From Metopolophium dirhodum (Eukaryota; Arthropoda; Insecta; Hemiptera; Aphididae), in NCBI RefSeq assembly GCF_019925205.1, contig NC_083565.1, forward strand, positions 30,594,241-30,658,240: 64,000 bases of DNA, written 5' to 3'. The notes below the pieces were generated by a model, which worked only from the letters and a program-made list of their open reading frames with translations, did not search any database and was not told where the DNA came from. Positions 1 to 12,401 of this stretch are shown here, one piece after another. How positions within the stretch are numbered: position 1 is the stretch's first letter; each line of letters starts with the position of its first letter. The translations under genes and the position numbers were made by a program.

Positions 1-146
1 AGTAATTTAATTTTGTTCCGTCGTTATTACCTAGGTATTAAATAAGTTTTTAATAATCGTCAATAATATAACAATATGCTACTATAATATACATGCCAAT
101 AAATCTAGCTAGTATTAGTCATGTTTGAAGGTTTAACCTAATGGGC

Positions 147-430
147 CAGTGTTGGACACTCAAAAATTGTATGAATATTTACTATAATATTACCTTAAAT
201 AACGCTAAATATATGTTAAAAACATTGAAATTTTAAAATAAAGTTAGATACAAGTTAGGACACAAAAAATAACAACCACAACACTTTCAACAAAAATCGC
301 AACCGTTTATAGTACGGTACACGATTACACGAGTAGACTGTACAACGCTTTCAACACTCGTTCGACGATAATGGCAGCCATCAAAATTAGTAGATAACAA
401 AAGTTATTAAGACGTTATTAGGACGTCTTA
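147..430 (+). mobile_element. diverged fragment of the 58-kb hAT-like MITE
   Basis: Starts with CAGTGTTGGACACT and then shares ATAATATTACCTTAAATA-type sequence with the element at 58248-58853. It also shares the later block 'cactcgttcgacgataat...agtagataacaaaa'. The matching right terminus was not found, so this is a decayed, probably truncated copy. Confidence 0.55.
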
Positions 431-479
431 AGAGGATGCAACAAGGACATTTGTTGTCTCTGTCTTACAAGTGCGTAAC

Positions 480-959
480 ATAGCAAATTTTTATATAATC
501 ATTGTTTATAGTTACTGATATTTTACACGTGCAGTATACTGTGTATTTTTTAAATAATGATTAAAATTAATTAAATACACAGATATGGCACTTTAATAAT
601 AACATTGTAAAATATAATAAGATGCATATATCAATCGATTTTTCTTTATTCTAAATATTGAATGTACATGACATTTTATATACATACATGATCCAAGTAA
701 ATAGCCTGTTTGTACTATAATTTGAAGTGAAAACTTTTTACATACGTCATTTTTTCTTTGCTAATGGGGATCCTCGAGTTATTGAGTATGCCACGAATTA
801 CAAGTGCTTGTGTATGCAATCCATATAATCGTAATTTTTTAAGTACCTAATTAACTGTCTTTATCATAACTAGATATAATGAATTAAAATTTGCTATCGA
901 TACTTTGTTTTGCTGAGAGTAATTATTAAACAAGGTTGCACGTAAACCGGTTATTCTGT
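480..959. other. AT-rich spacer, nothing recognised
   Basis: No open frame with coding character, RNA gene or clear terminal repeat was seen here. Confidence 0.5.
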
Positions 960-1200
960 AACCAACAAATCTCAAAATCTCAAAATATAAAAAGACATTT
1001 TTTTATAGTTCTTTTATGTTCAAATTTGGAGGAAATTGCATATTAAATAACCAAAAATAACGATTTTAGTTTATTTTGTTGTAGTTTTATAATATTAATT
1101 CAACTTACCAGCTACTGCATAAATGATAAGTAATAACAATAGGTATAAACATAATATAAAATATCCACACTGCCAAACCGTCTCCGTTATACCGTCTGTA
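960..1200 (+). repeat. dispersed repeat also found at 41344-41535
   Basis: The run 'ttcaacttaccagctac' and the flanking sequence up to 'gccaaaccgtctccg' recur at 41344-41535. There the run continues directly into a minus-strand copy of the GATTCTGAGCG family, so this is probably a fragment of the same composite repeat. Confidence 0.6.
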
Positions 1201-3275
1201 TGGAAAATTTGTACATTGTTATTTATTTACTTTAAACGTCATAATATTACGTAATAAGCGTTCAAACAATATAAAATATATGAATAAATTTAATACAATG
1301 AACATATAATACAAAAAATGTATTGCAACGATAAATACTAGGTATCTGTATTTATCGTTGCAATAATAAAAGAAAAAACCAGTAGGTAGGTGTACTATAA
1401 TATAGTAATACATACATTATAAATAAGCAAAATAATTGTTATGACAGTTAGGTATGCATGTCAAAATACAAAAAAATAATGAAATATGGAAAAACTGTAT
1501 AGGTTATTTGAAAAAGAAAAAATTTATTGATTATTTGTTATTAATTATTGGTTATATGCATGAAATATGCAAAAAAATTATACGGATATTTTATGACTTG
1601 AAAAATTATAATAAGTCCGAAAACGGTAAAAAGAATAATTGCAAAAACAAAACAATTTATATGTTTTTGAACGAAAAATGCAAAAAAAAAAATTTAATTA
1701 ATTTATAATTTGGAAAAAGATAATATCTAGGTTCAAAAAGGGTAAATACAAAACTATATGAAAAATGCAAAAAAAAATTAAATATTATATTAAAAACTAT
1801 GACTAATTATTTGAAATAAGTTTAAAATATAAAAACTAAGATAATAATAGGTACTAAGAAGATAAAAAATTTACAGTTAATAGTTGTTATAAGTTATAAT
1901 TGTTATAGTGCTAAGGAAACAATAAAAAACCTATATAAGTATAGATTCACTTTTTAATTTTTTTTTTTATTAAAGCAGCAACAACAATGATTATTATCTC
2001 ATGACACTATACAGTAATATTGGAATAATAGTTACAATGGTTTATGATACATTTAATATATTGTGTTGATTATGATGTATATTTAAACTTTTTTTGTGTG
2101 TTGCCTGGATCTGGACTTATTGCTTCATCAAGATTTTCTGCGATGTCAAGCTTGGCTCTAATATTACTGAAGTTTCGACAGTGGCTAATTTTCTGTTTGA
2201 CTGTTAGAATTTATTCGCATGTTTTGTATAAGCCTGTTCAGTCTCGGTCATAAGGTGTCTGCGAGTCAACCACAATGTGTGGTCGATTCGTGATCTATTT
2301 AAGATTACTTCCTTCTTCTGTATAGTGGTATATGGTTTAGCCATGGAAGGACTGTACTTTTTTCTTAATTGAGTTTGGTGTGGAGAGTTGACCACATGCG
2401 TTGCTATTGATTTATGATATGATATGGAGTTTAAAGTCCTGGGCTGTATGGATGAAACAACTTTGATGTAACAACTTTCTCGTATAACATCTATTTTAAG
2501 GATTGGGTTGTGATAACATCTAATAGTGCGCTTATATACTTCGATAAATAATCAAATTTATTAGTTAAAAGTTCATAATTAAAATTAAAATTAAAAATAT
2601 CTCATGGCTATAAATATCTATAGGTAGCATAACATTCCGGTAAGCTTTTTTCCATTATAGAGGTAGAAAAACATGTTCTATTAAAATTTCTAATGTTAGA
2701 CGTTAACGATACCTAAACTATTATGAATTTCTAACTGAAAAATAATCTACAATACAAATCTCCGAAACAACATTGTTTAATATTTTGACCGTCTGCAGCC
2801 AGTATAATATAATCGCGACGCATAGAACGATTTACGGCACTTTTTTTTCCCCAAAAAGCATCGATACATGGATATTATATAATTATTATTAAATACAATT
2901 ACCTATTATATGCATTGTTTACAAAAAATAATATACATTGATTTTATTTAAATGATTATATTATGTTTGTAAAGTACGTATGACTACAACTCACCCGTAC
3001 CTACCGTGACACGTACGACTCGAGACTTTTCGCACACATTTACAAAACAATGGTCATATTATATAGAGGTAAGGTACTAAGGTAGTGTAGTCACAAATTT
3101 TTACATACAGCTGGTTTCGTTAGATTACTTCGCCAAATATATTTTTAAGTATTGGTTTGAAATGTGAATATTCTAATTTCCGTAGACCTAAGACGAAGCG
3201 GACTATAATTAGAATAATGGCCACGGACTAGGTTAGGTTAGGACTTAGACCACCATCATGGCGGGAACTACTACT
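1201..3275. other. AT-rich intergenic DNA
   Basis: Only short open frames of low complexity (Lys/Asn/Ile-rich) occur. Nothing is supported as a gene. Confidence 0.5.
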
Positions 3276-3696
3276 CTGACGTCTATATAAGCATCAACAT
3301 GTGTCAGGAGAGTCTATAGACTCATACGACGATGTTTCAGACGGACTACCCAGCGAATTGTCGCCATGTGGTGACGGTACCGAGTGACTCACACAGAGGC
3401 GGTACAATCGTGGTACCAAGGTATACATACCACAACGGTGCACTGTGTAGCATATTATCCTGGTATACCTCTGTTTAAAACGGTGTACCTTGGCGCCCGC
3501 ATAGTTAACCTGGTGGTACACCACGCAACGTATAACCTGGTTCGCCATAGTTTTGTACCCGACTTACAATGGTGTTCACGACTGCCTCGCTCCCAGTGGA
3601 CAGCGGTCGGATACCGCTCGGTGGTAAGCCAGTCTGACCATCATTGGATGGGTCATAGACTCTCCTGACACATGTTGATGCTTATATAGACGTCAG
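3276..3696. mobile_element. 421-bp element with long terminal inverted repeats
   Basis: The left end CTGACGTCTATATAAGCATC is matched by its reverse complement at the right end (…GCTTATATAGACGTCAG). The arms are about 40 bp and nearly identical, running through 'aacatgtgtcaggagagtctatga'. The interior is far more GC-rich than the flanks and full of GGTAC/GTACC words. It contains two overlapping opposite-strand open frames, which look like by-products of base composition. No convincing target-site duplication was seen, so the superfamily is not assigned. Confidence 0.75.
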
Positions 3697-4055
3697 AATT
3701 TCAGATTCCAACAATGATTTTTGTCTACGATGGTGGCCAAAGTGGCCAAAATGATGTCTGATTGTAATGATATTCAGCTTCGTCTTACCTGTTACGTAGC
3801 GATCTCCCCACACTGTCATTCAATGTCCAACTAGGTTTGATAGAAGGACACAGATGACGACACAGCTTTGGACTTCCCCTCAACTTCGATGTCTTTGAAT
3901 ATTTATTTTGCAGTAAATATCTACGTAACCTACCAAATATATTAAACAATTAAAAAAATAAAATATAAAAGAAAAATGTTTTCAAAATTACATCAGTGGT
4001 TGGGATGAGGTAGTAATAACTCTAAAACAAATTACCGTAGATACATTCGATTATC

Positions 4056-4560
4056 ACCACAAAAAAATAACTTTAATAAAAAAAACTTAATTGGAACTTA
4101 ACATTAATTACAACTTTTATGGAACTTAACTTTAATAAAAAAACTTAATTGGCACTTAACTTTATTAATGAAACCTTAATTGGAACTTAACTTTATTATT
4201 GAAAACTTAATTGGAACTTAACTTTAATAAAAAAAACTTAATTGGAACTTAACTCTATTAAAAAACGTAATTGGAACTTAACTTTAATTAAACTTTTATG
4301 AAACTTAACTTTAATAAAAAAAATTAATTGGAACTTTACTTTATTAATGAAAACTTAATTGGAACTTAACTTTAATTACAACTTTTATGGAACTTAACTT
4401 TAATAAAAAAAATTAATTGGAACTTAACTTTAATAAAAAAAACTTAATTTGAACTTAACTCTATTAAAAAACGTAATTGGAACTTAACTTTAATTACAAC
4501 TTTTATGGAACTTAACTTTAATAAATAAAACTTAATGGGAACTTACCGGAACTTACGGGA
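4056..4560 (+). repeat. tandem repeat array, ~30-bp unit
   Basis: At least twelve imperfect copies of a unit built from CTTAATTGGAACTTAACTTT plus a variable A-run. A longer variant carrying 'attacaacttttatgg' recurs every few units, giving a higher-order structure. It is a non-coding minisatellite. Confidence 0.9.
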
Positions 4561-6044
4561 ACTTACCTATTGATTGCTAAAAATGAACATAATGATTATG
4601 GCTAATATTAAACACTGCAGTAATGTACTTATTTTGCCTATACAACACTTTATGCTTGCATACAAATTCCAGATACCAATAAACAATTTCATATTATGTA
4701 TTATTATTTAATATAATTTATATTTTTAGTTTGTATACTTATACCTTAATTTTCAGGATTTACAATGATTTTCAGGGTAGGATATACACCTAGATTATTG
4801 GTAGGTATTAAATATTTTACAATAATTATAATATATTTTATTAATTTTTGATTATAATATTATAATAATACATTTTAATTAAATGGGTTGTCAATTGTTA
4901 TTAAGACTTACCTACTGTTAGATCCAGAAGGACTGTAAGAACAAAAAGTCTAGAACGAAAATTCAAACTTCGCCTCTAAATTCTGGATATTTTCAGAAGT
5001 GGATTATGATTAAATGATAATATTTCATATCAGTTGTTACATAATCCTGTATGATTAAGGATATGTTTAAGTATATCTATCACTATACATTAACAGTTAA
5101 TAATAATCTTTCATACGTCATAATATGTATAGGTATAAAAAGGGTGTATCTTATGTCATTGTACACAGGGGTTTTTAATGATTATGGTTCGATGACATAG
5201 AGTTTCGTTATAACGAAAAAAGACGTGTAACTTTATTTTTAACAGGCAAATTTTTATAACAATTTCAAAATTTTTAAACACGAAGGTGTACCAATAGTAA
5301 AATTAACTTAAATTTTTCAAAAGGTAACTACTATAATTCTTAATGGATTCTGGTAAATATTTTTTTTTTTGAAAATGTATGTTAAATCATCAATTTTGGT
5401 ACGCTAGTTTATTAAGGTCCCTGCAAACCCTATTAATTTTTCATCAAAACAACCTTAAACTAGCGACTGACAAAAATTAAATTACTTATAGTGGTTTGAC
5501 TTAAAAAAATGTAAAGATGTTTGTGTTGGTCAACAAGTCTACTTTGCGTCGGTCGGAGCATATTTTTATATTTTAGATATTTTTTAATAAGTATATTTAA
5601 TATTAATATAAAAATGAAATAAGATCGACAAACATAATATGAAATAGGTAATAATTATAATTCATCACTTATTATTATTGTAGCCAAATCATTATCTACA
5701 TAATAAGAATCGTCCTCTTCTATCATAACCTATAAAAATATAAAATAATCTCATTAACCGTATTTGCATAAAGTGTAAATACCTAATTATTTACTAATGG
5801 TTTTAATCTAATTATTAAAAATGTCATTCAATTTAATAAAAAATATTAGATTCTGAGTGAAACGAGATATGTATAATATTTTTTAAATCTATATTTTTTA
5901 TATATATTATGTTAATTAATCTATATACTATTATAATCTATATTTCGTATATTATAAAAGTGATGAACCATATTATGTGGATATAAGATATTTTAAGGCT
6001 TGAAATAAACAGGGTAGGTTTTAAATGAAAAATTACTCGTGGTG
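4561..6044. other. AT-rich intergenic DNA
   Basis: No gene or bounded element was recognised. A possible imperfect inverted repeat (cgctagttt…aaactagcg) lies near 5402-5466. Confidence 0.45.
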
Positions 6045-7080
6045 CTTTCTAAGCCTTTTACCAGAAAATAACTTGCTAAGTAAGCACTGTGTGCGCGCCA
6101 AGAGAGCTGACGAAGCACATTGCCGAAGGACCACTTGACTTATCATCGAGACCAAAATTAAGTTTATGATTGACGTCTTATTTCACATGTACCGACCAAT
6201 TAATCTCGCCTTTTAATAAATTGGGTAGGCATCCTAATGCACACGACGACAACTGATATCAGAGTAGGAACGGGAGGTGAGGTGTCAATGGGAAACAGGA
6301 TGATACAATTTAGTTATTGAGGGGGGGGGGGGTCTCTGTGGTCGATTCGGTTTGTTGCAATGACCACAGAACTCACATGAGTCGGCTAAAACTTATTATA
6401 TTAACTTAAAAAACTATTGAAGTCTTGACGCCGATCCGGACAGCCGGCCCAAAGTGGAGACACCTGTTGTACTTAGATTCTGAAGACTAACACTACGGCG
6501 AGTGCTGGCGGACTTACGCGGGAGTAGGTGGCACTTGGTAAAGTTGAGGCGCACAGTGTACGTACACGCCGCAGGGCACCCACAGAATGACAATAATATA
6601 AGATGATATAATAACTCACGGTGTACGAATGATAATGATGGAACATTTATTTTAATAATAAGGGTGATGCCGTTACACTAACGGCGTCCGGTATCGTTGC
6701 ACGTACCGCAATAATAATAATAGTTCTTGGTCACAATTACCACACAGTACGGCTGTACAAATTAATTACAAAATATAATAATAATAAAAAGAATGATTGG
6801 TGTGTACCAAAAATGTATTAACACCCAACAAATAAAAAAAGTGAAGAACAACAAAAAAACGCTACAATAGCGGAATAATCAAAAATAATTAGCTAACGAC
6901 GAGAGAGAGAAAAATAATATGACAACAAGGGCGTTGGCCGCAATAATTGATAATGAAAAACACAAGAAATATGAAGATAATTTACATATAAACAAAGACA
7001 ATAAATATGATGACTCTAAATCAATAATAATAATAATACACAAGGAATCACGATAGGAAAAAGAGAGGAGTGGAAGGTGG
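6045..7080. other. GC-richer block of unknown origin
   Basis: The block is richer in GC and CpG than its surroundings. It includes a 14-G run at about 6321, a hairpin-like 'ctgtggtc…gaccacag' (6336-6370), and 'gtgtacgtacacgccgcagg' near 6560. No open frame, TIR pair or LTR pair could be established. It could be decayed retroelement sequence or an old promoter region. Confidence 0.35.
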
Positions 7081-7400
7081 AAATGACCAATAAGAACAGT
7101 CGTGCCGTCGTGCTCATTAGCATATCACAGTTGATAATTTTCAGCGCCAACAAGCACAATTATTAAAATACCGAATAAGATGTACAACAGACTGTTGTCA
7201 ACTACAGTTGTACGGACACCAAGTACACACATTATATACGATACAAGATATTCGGTAATCTGCGTCTGTTGAGTGTTTCTTTGAAACGCGATAATCGCGT
7301 ATTTTGGATATTCCAAAAAAAATGTATAGGTACCCTCACTCAATAACGTATTATAATATTATATTATAATCGCCCGCGCTTCAACTGTCGCCACATGCTA

Positions 7401-7433
7401 TTAGATCATATTATATACTAGTATATGATCTAA
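7401..7433. repeat. perfect-armed palindrome, second copy near 63871
   Basis: TTAGATCATAT and its exact complement ATATGATCTAA flank an 11-bp centre. A related copy (TTAGATCATA…GATCTAAGG) lies at 63871-63909. Confidence 0.7.
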
Positions 7434-7699
7434 GGTCGTATACCTGCATTGCTTAAATGTGATGACGGTTGAAGGAAATAGACGGTTTATCAATTTTCTA
7501 CTGTTTATTGTATGCATGATAAAATTTTATTAGGTGTGTTGCAAATAATACAATGTATAAGACCACACGCAGTTTGGCATATGTCCGGTACGTGATGTGC
7601 AGCATTAATTATTATATAAAAGACAATAGGTATAAGGAAAGTATGAAATCAATTGTTATATGAAAACGAGGCTACACGTCGCAAGGATGTACACCTTTT

Positions 7700-7966
7700 C
7701 CTTATATCAATGCACCTATATAAGAGGGACCCTAACGAAAGGCTCATCACTCTATAGTTAGCAGGCTACTAGTTGACGGTACATGCTGATTATCTATGTC
7801 TTAAATTGTACAAGTTAAATAATTGGAAACTATTCTTAATTGATTTGTGTTTTATATTTAATAAACTTATATTATAATCAATTCAAATTAAATTATAAGA
7901 GTTATTTGTTAGACTTCGAAGCCTATCAACAGTGTCTCTCATCCGGTTCACAACAGGAACAAATTT
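7700..7966 (+). promoter_or_regulatory. 3' part of a 5' LTR with a TATA box (partial)
   Basis: Directly upstream of the primer-binding site lies a promoter-like stretch: TATATAAGAG at 7717-7726, followed about 20 bp later by 'ctcatcactc', a possible initiator. The region is GC-richer than its flanks. The LTR left edge could not be placed and no second LTR occurs in the window, so its extent is inferred from its position relative to the primer site. Confidence 0.5.
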
Positions 7967-7986
7967 TGGTGCCGAAACCAGGGATC
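7967..7986 (+). promoter_or_regulatory. retrotransposon primer-binding site, tRNA-Phe type
   Basis: TGGTGCCGAAACCAGGGATC is complementary to the usual 3' end of eukaryotic tRNA-Phe, with one mismatch against the sequence I remember. It sits about 175 bp upstream of the gag start, as expected for reverse-transcription priming. Confidence 0.75.
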
Positions 7987-8160
7987 TTCACATACATCGT
8001 ATCAACACGACGAAGATTCCGACCAGAATCATTCAAGGGAAACCTGATCAACTTCTCAAGGATCATTCAGAACATCTGCAGTCAATCGGAAGGCGTTTGG
8101 AAGCAACAAAGTCAAATACAAACAACTTAGAAATGTACAATAGTTGGTAATCATAGTCTT

Positions 8161-8877
8161 ATGTCACAAAGCCCAAGGCAACACCGTAATAGTTTAAACG
8201 TAACGTTAAACGATAGTTTTGGAATAGACCTTTCCGAAAGTTATATATTTAGTGTCGTATTAGGATCACCAATTAGCATGACGAGTGGTACCAATAGCAA
8301 CTCGTCTAACGATACGAGTACAACAAATTATACAGTCACTATAGATAAAACTGTAGAATACGTAATACGATTGGTACCCGAATTTAGTGGGGGTATAAAC
8401 GAAAAATTAATATTTTTCATAAATGCATGCGAGTTAGTTGTAGATATAACTCCAGTGGCTAATCAGGACATAATGTTAAGGACAATCCTAAATCGAATAA
8501 AGGGCTTAGCTTACGAGGTAATAAAATACGAAAAGATAACTAGCTGGGATATGTTAAAAACGTTATTAAAAACGACATATGATAAACCCAAAAATGCAGC
8601 GTATCTGCGAACAGAATTGTTTAGCGCAAAGCAGCGATATAAAGAAACATTAATAGAATACGTTAATAGAATACGTAATTAAGTGCAGGCCGTATCAGAA
8701 GGTAGTACACAAGATAAAAGTGCAAGCGACGCATTAGCTGTACAGAATAATATAAGGGAACAGGCCTTATTAGTATTTTTGGAGGGGATATCCGATAGAA
8801 TTAAATTAATGGTAAAAAGTAAGCATCCCTCCACCCTTGAACAGGCTATTCAAATTGCAATTATATTATTTTAATAT
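8161..8877 (+). pseudogene. truncated Ty3/gypsy-like gag with one internal stop
   Basis: The frame opens at ATG 8161. After a Ser/Asn/Thr-rich leader of about 65 residues it reads IRLVPEFSGG, the start of a Ty3/gypsy-type capsid domain. Capsid-like helices follow (…LTWD-like ITSWDML, then a Tyr/Arg-rich segment). A TAA at 8680-8682 interrupts the frame, which then continues in the same frame to a TAA at about 8875. The downstream CCHC zinc knuckle, protease, reverse transcriptase, integrase and 3' LTR are all absent, so the element is dead. The upstream primer site and promoter fit the same element. The gag-family assignment is by motif and context; the exact clade is not determined. Confidence 0.75.
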
Positions 8878-8879
8878 TA

Positions 8880-11800
8880 ATAGTTTTTAAGCTATTATTA
8901 TTTTTTATTATTATTTAACTATTGAATAATTAAAAATTAATCTTGCAATGCTAAATATATAACACAATATTTAATAAACACATGGAATATACCCATATAA
9001 AATCATTAAATTGTTGATAAATTTAATAATATAATAAAAAAAATATATAATTGTAATATTTTTAAACACTATTGCTACATGTACAAACTATTTTTTATTT
9101 ATTTTTATTCATTTTCAATGGAGAAAAAATACTATTTTTAACAAAAATGTGCTTAATCATTTAATATAGGTAGTCATTACTGTAAAATAGATAGAAAGAA
9201 AAAATCTAAATTTAACACCTACTCAAATTGTAAATAATACAATCAAAAGATTAAAAACATTTAAAAATAATTTGTCTGACTAAAATTTTGACTGTAAATG
9301 TATTATTTCGAGGTAAAACATAGGTTAATAACTAGCGGGACCTACTAAAAGATACAGTGATATAGAAAAATTACAAGATTAAATTACATATACCTGGGAC
9401 GTTACCATAATATAAGTCTGTGATTTACCGAATTTATTACATAATTATTAATTTATTTTTTTACATTATTATGTTGTGTTTATTATGTATGTTATGAATT
9501 TTTTCCTTTTTTTTTTTTATTATAGTTGTGCATTTATATTGGTATTATGTATTTATGTGTAAGCACTATAAATTATTATTGGCATTTTAAAACCGAACTG
9601 CACAAGAAGAAGAATATCAAAATGCACTGTTTCTCGAGTGTAAGTAACGCTTATGAGTTCTAATATTTATTACAGTAACCATAGGTGATCTTAGGATTTG
9701 GGTTTTGAAAGAAATTTAATCTCGTACAAATTTTAAACATAATATAACGAGCCGCCGGGGCTTCCACTGGTAAATTATTTCACTAAAAGCCCGTTTTTAA
9801 TAAATCTGAATTATCGAATCAATCCTAAGTGCACTTATCGTTCTATAACTAATTTTAACTACATAAAGTAATATTAACTCAAGTAAAATAGAATTTAACT
9901 ACAACCATACCTTTAGCATAACTTCGACCAGCTGCAGCTACATCTTAATATTGGTTGACTTCATGCGTGAAACATAGCGCGCTAAGTTCTATGTCAGCAG
10001 CTATTTTAAGTCGTGGAAAAAATCAAATTTATTGAGAACGTTACTTTACTTTACTTCAATTTAATTTAATCACTATAATATAAAAACCAAAGTTAAAAAA
10101 CTTAAAAACATATCCGATACAATTCTTAAAACAATTCACTGTCGAAATATATTACAATATTATAAATAAACTAATTTTATTCGATTAAACTTTTACAAAG
10201 TGTTTATCGTCATCCAAAAATAAACAATATATTCACCTGCTTCCTATAATAATAATAATAATAATATTTATAGCCAGCACAGTATTACACATAAAATAAA
10301 ATGTTTATTTAGATAATAGCCAACACAGTATAATGTCAATTTTTATTTAAGACATAGAGCTTATACATAATAATAATAATAATAATAATTGTTAAAAACT
10401 ATAGTTTATACTGATTAACAAATTAAAAAACAAAATAGAATACTAATACATTTTATATGAACATAACATTGTAACAAAAGTGAATGTTAATTAAAAACCA
10501 ACATTGTTTAGATTTAAAGTAAGTATATAAGTAATCAATAACGCGGATTTTGTTTTAAATTTAGTAATATCAATATATTTCAATACGTTTCCTTCACACA
10601 AGTCTATTCCTAAATTAACAGTATTCAATTTTCCAAAATGTTTGGTTACGTTTATACTTTACACAGTTTAAATTACTTAAAGTTTTTTAATCAAGTATTT
10701 TAAGAATTAAAGGCTCAACAAAGTTTTAGTAAAATGATTTCTGTTTAAACACTTTAATATTTATTATGTTTAATTTTATCTTAATCAATATTTAAACATT
10801 TCTTCATAAAATTTAGTATAAGACGTGTTTATGATACCGGAAATTCTTACTCGGCACGTGTGCATTTGAATCAATACTTATCTTATTCCGTTACGTTATG
10901 TGTGTTCTCTTCGTCTTGCAAACGTATGACACACCAAATTTTAGGTCACCAGTTTAAATAGTGTGCTGGTTATTCTGATAGGTATTAGAGTGAATTTAAT
11001 TTAATTTTTATTGTCTATTAATTATTATCAAACTTTTAGGTGGTAAGAAAATTATCTGTGCGACTGTGCATAATCATTATCTTATATTTTACATACCTAT
11101 TCGCTTAAAAATTAAAATACCGTAATTAATCAATCCAAAGAACACATATACAATTTTGTATAGTTTATAATAATAGGTCAAAATAATAGGTAAAACTAAC
11201 TAACAGCACACTGTTGAAACTGGTGAACGAAAATGAACTATGTCTTACGTGTGTAAGACGGAGTCAACATAATATGCGGGTATTCTCTGAACTGAACGTC
11301 TGTGAACCACGTAACACGTCTGTAGAGTATTATCTGCAGGAAAACTCGAGTTTTTGTTTAATTCACTATATCTTGAATTCTATATTATAATTACTATATA
11401 GGCCACTTGTTCTTATTTTGTTTATGGCACATGACGAATTTGTTCAGGTCTTCGTTAACCAACTACCAATATTCGAAAATCACCTCGTAATATTTGTATA
11501 ACGACATAGCCGACCCAACACAGCGAAACAGTAGATTAGTATCTGCAAAAATGAAAAATTTTAATATTTTTTTTTGTTGTTGAATTTTAGAATGAAAATC
11601 GAGCACTGGATTGTCTTGGTAAGTGTGTGTAATATGCCACGACCACTTGTAACGTGGTCGGGGGAACGACCAGTTAAATATAAGATATCCAGGGAGAATC
11701 GTAGGATCCTATAGATATAAATACCGTAGCCAGGGGCAGATATGTAGATATCAGGATCTTAAATATATTTAAATTACTAGGATTCCTTTTCAGTTATTAT

Positions 11801-12393
11801 TATGTTTTATTGTCTACTAAACACTTATAAATATTAATACTCACAAAAAAGAATTAAAAAATGTAATCAAAACGTAAACATCATTACATCAGTCTTAAAC
11901 AAATGTAGTACTCCACTTAATCTTCTTTTCTGTGTACTGGTCCAATTATTTATAATAACCTACGTATTATGAAATCCGTGATTATACAAATTATATGTCT
12001 TATATTTTAAATTAAGTTTAACAAATTGGCGATTGCAACAAGCTGCTGATTAGTATAGGTAATAATATATTTAAAACTAGTTACTACATCTGTAATTAAC
12101 GTTAATACTTGTCTAAAAACAGTGACAGCACTACGTATTTTTGGGTCCTGGGCAATATTTTTTTGGGGGGCTCTTGTGATGACCTAATGAAGATTTTTTT
12201 GAAATTTTTTTTCTATCTTTAAAATCTGGATTTATTCAACTATTATTTTTAGGAAATTATCTTTAATGTAACAATAAATACTCAAGTTGTATTTTTTACG
12301 AAATTCTCATACGACGAGGTGTCACATCGTTTTCGAGCTAATCACTCGTTTTTCATGATCGAATTGCAGACTAAGTAAAAATGGTGTGCCACA
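8880..12393. other. AT-rich intergenic DNA with microsatellites
   Basis: No gene is supported. Short (AAT)n runs occur at about 10247-10265 and 10368-10389. A CGACCAC…GTGGTCG hairpin lies near 11641. Fragments such as 'gagccgccggggcttcc' (9750) may be transposon scraps. Confidence 0.45.
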
Positions 12394-12401
12394 TCGATTT
12401 G

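Noticed and set aside
3294..3668. Overlapping opposite-strand open frames of 84 and 94 codons
   Set aside because: They lie wholly inside the GC-rich TIR element and partly overlap its inverted ends. No start context, splice sites or domain.
7840..8150. Two open frames between the LTR promoter and gag
   Set aside because: They span the primer-binding site and leader of the retrotransposon, where non-coding sequence is expected.
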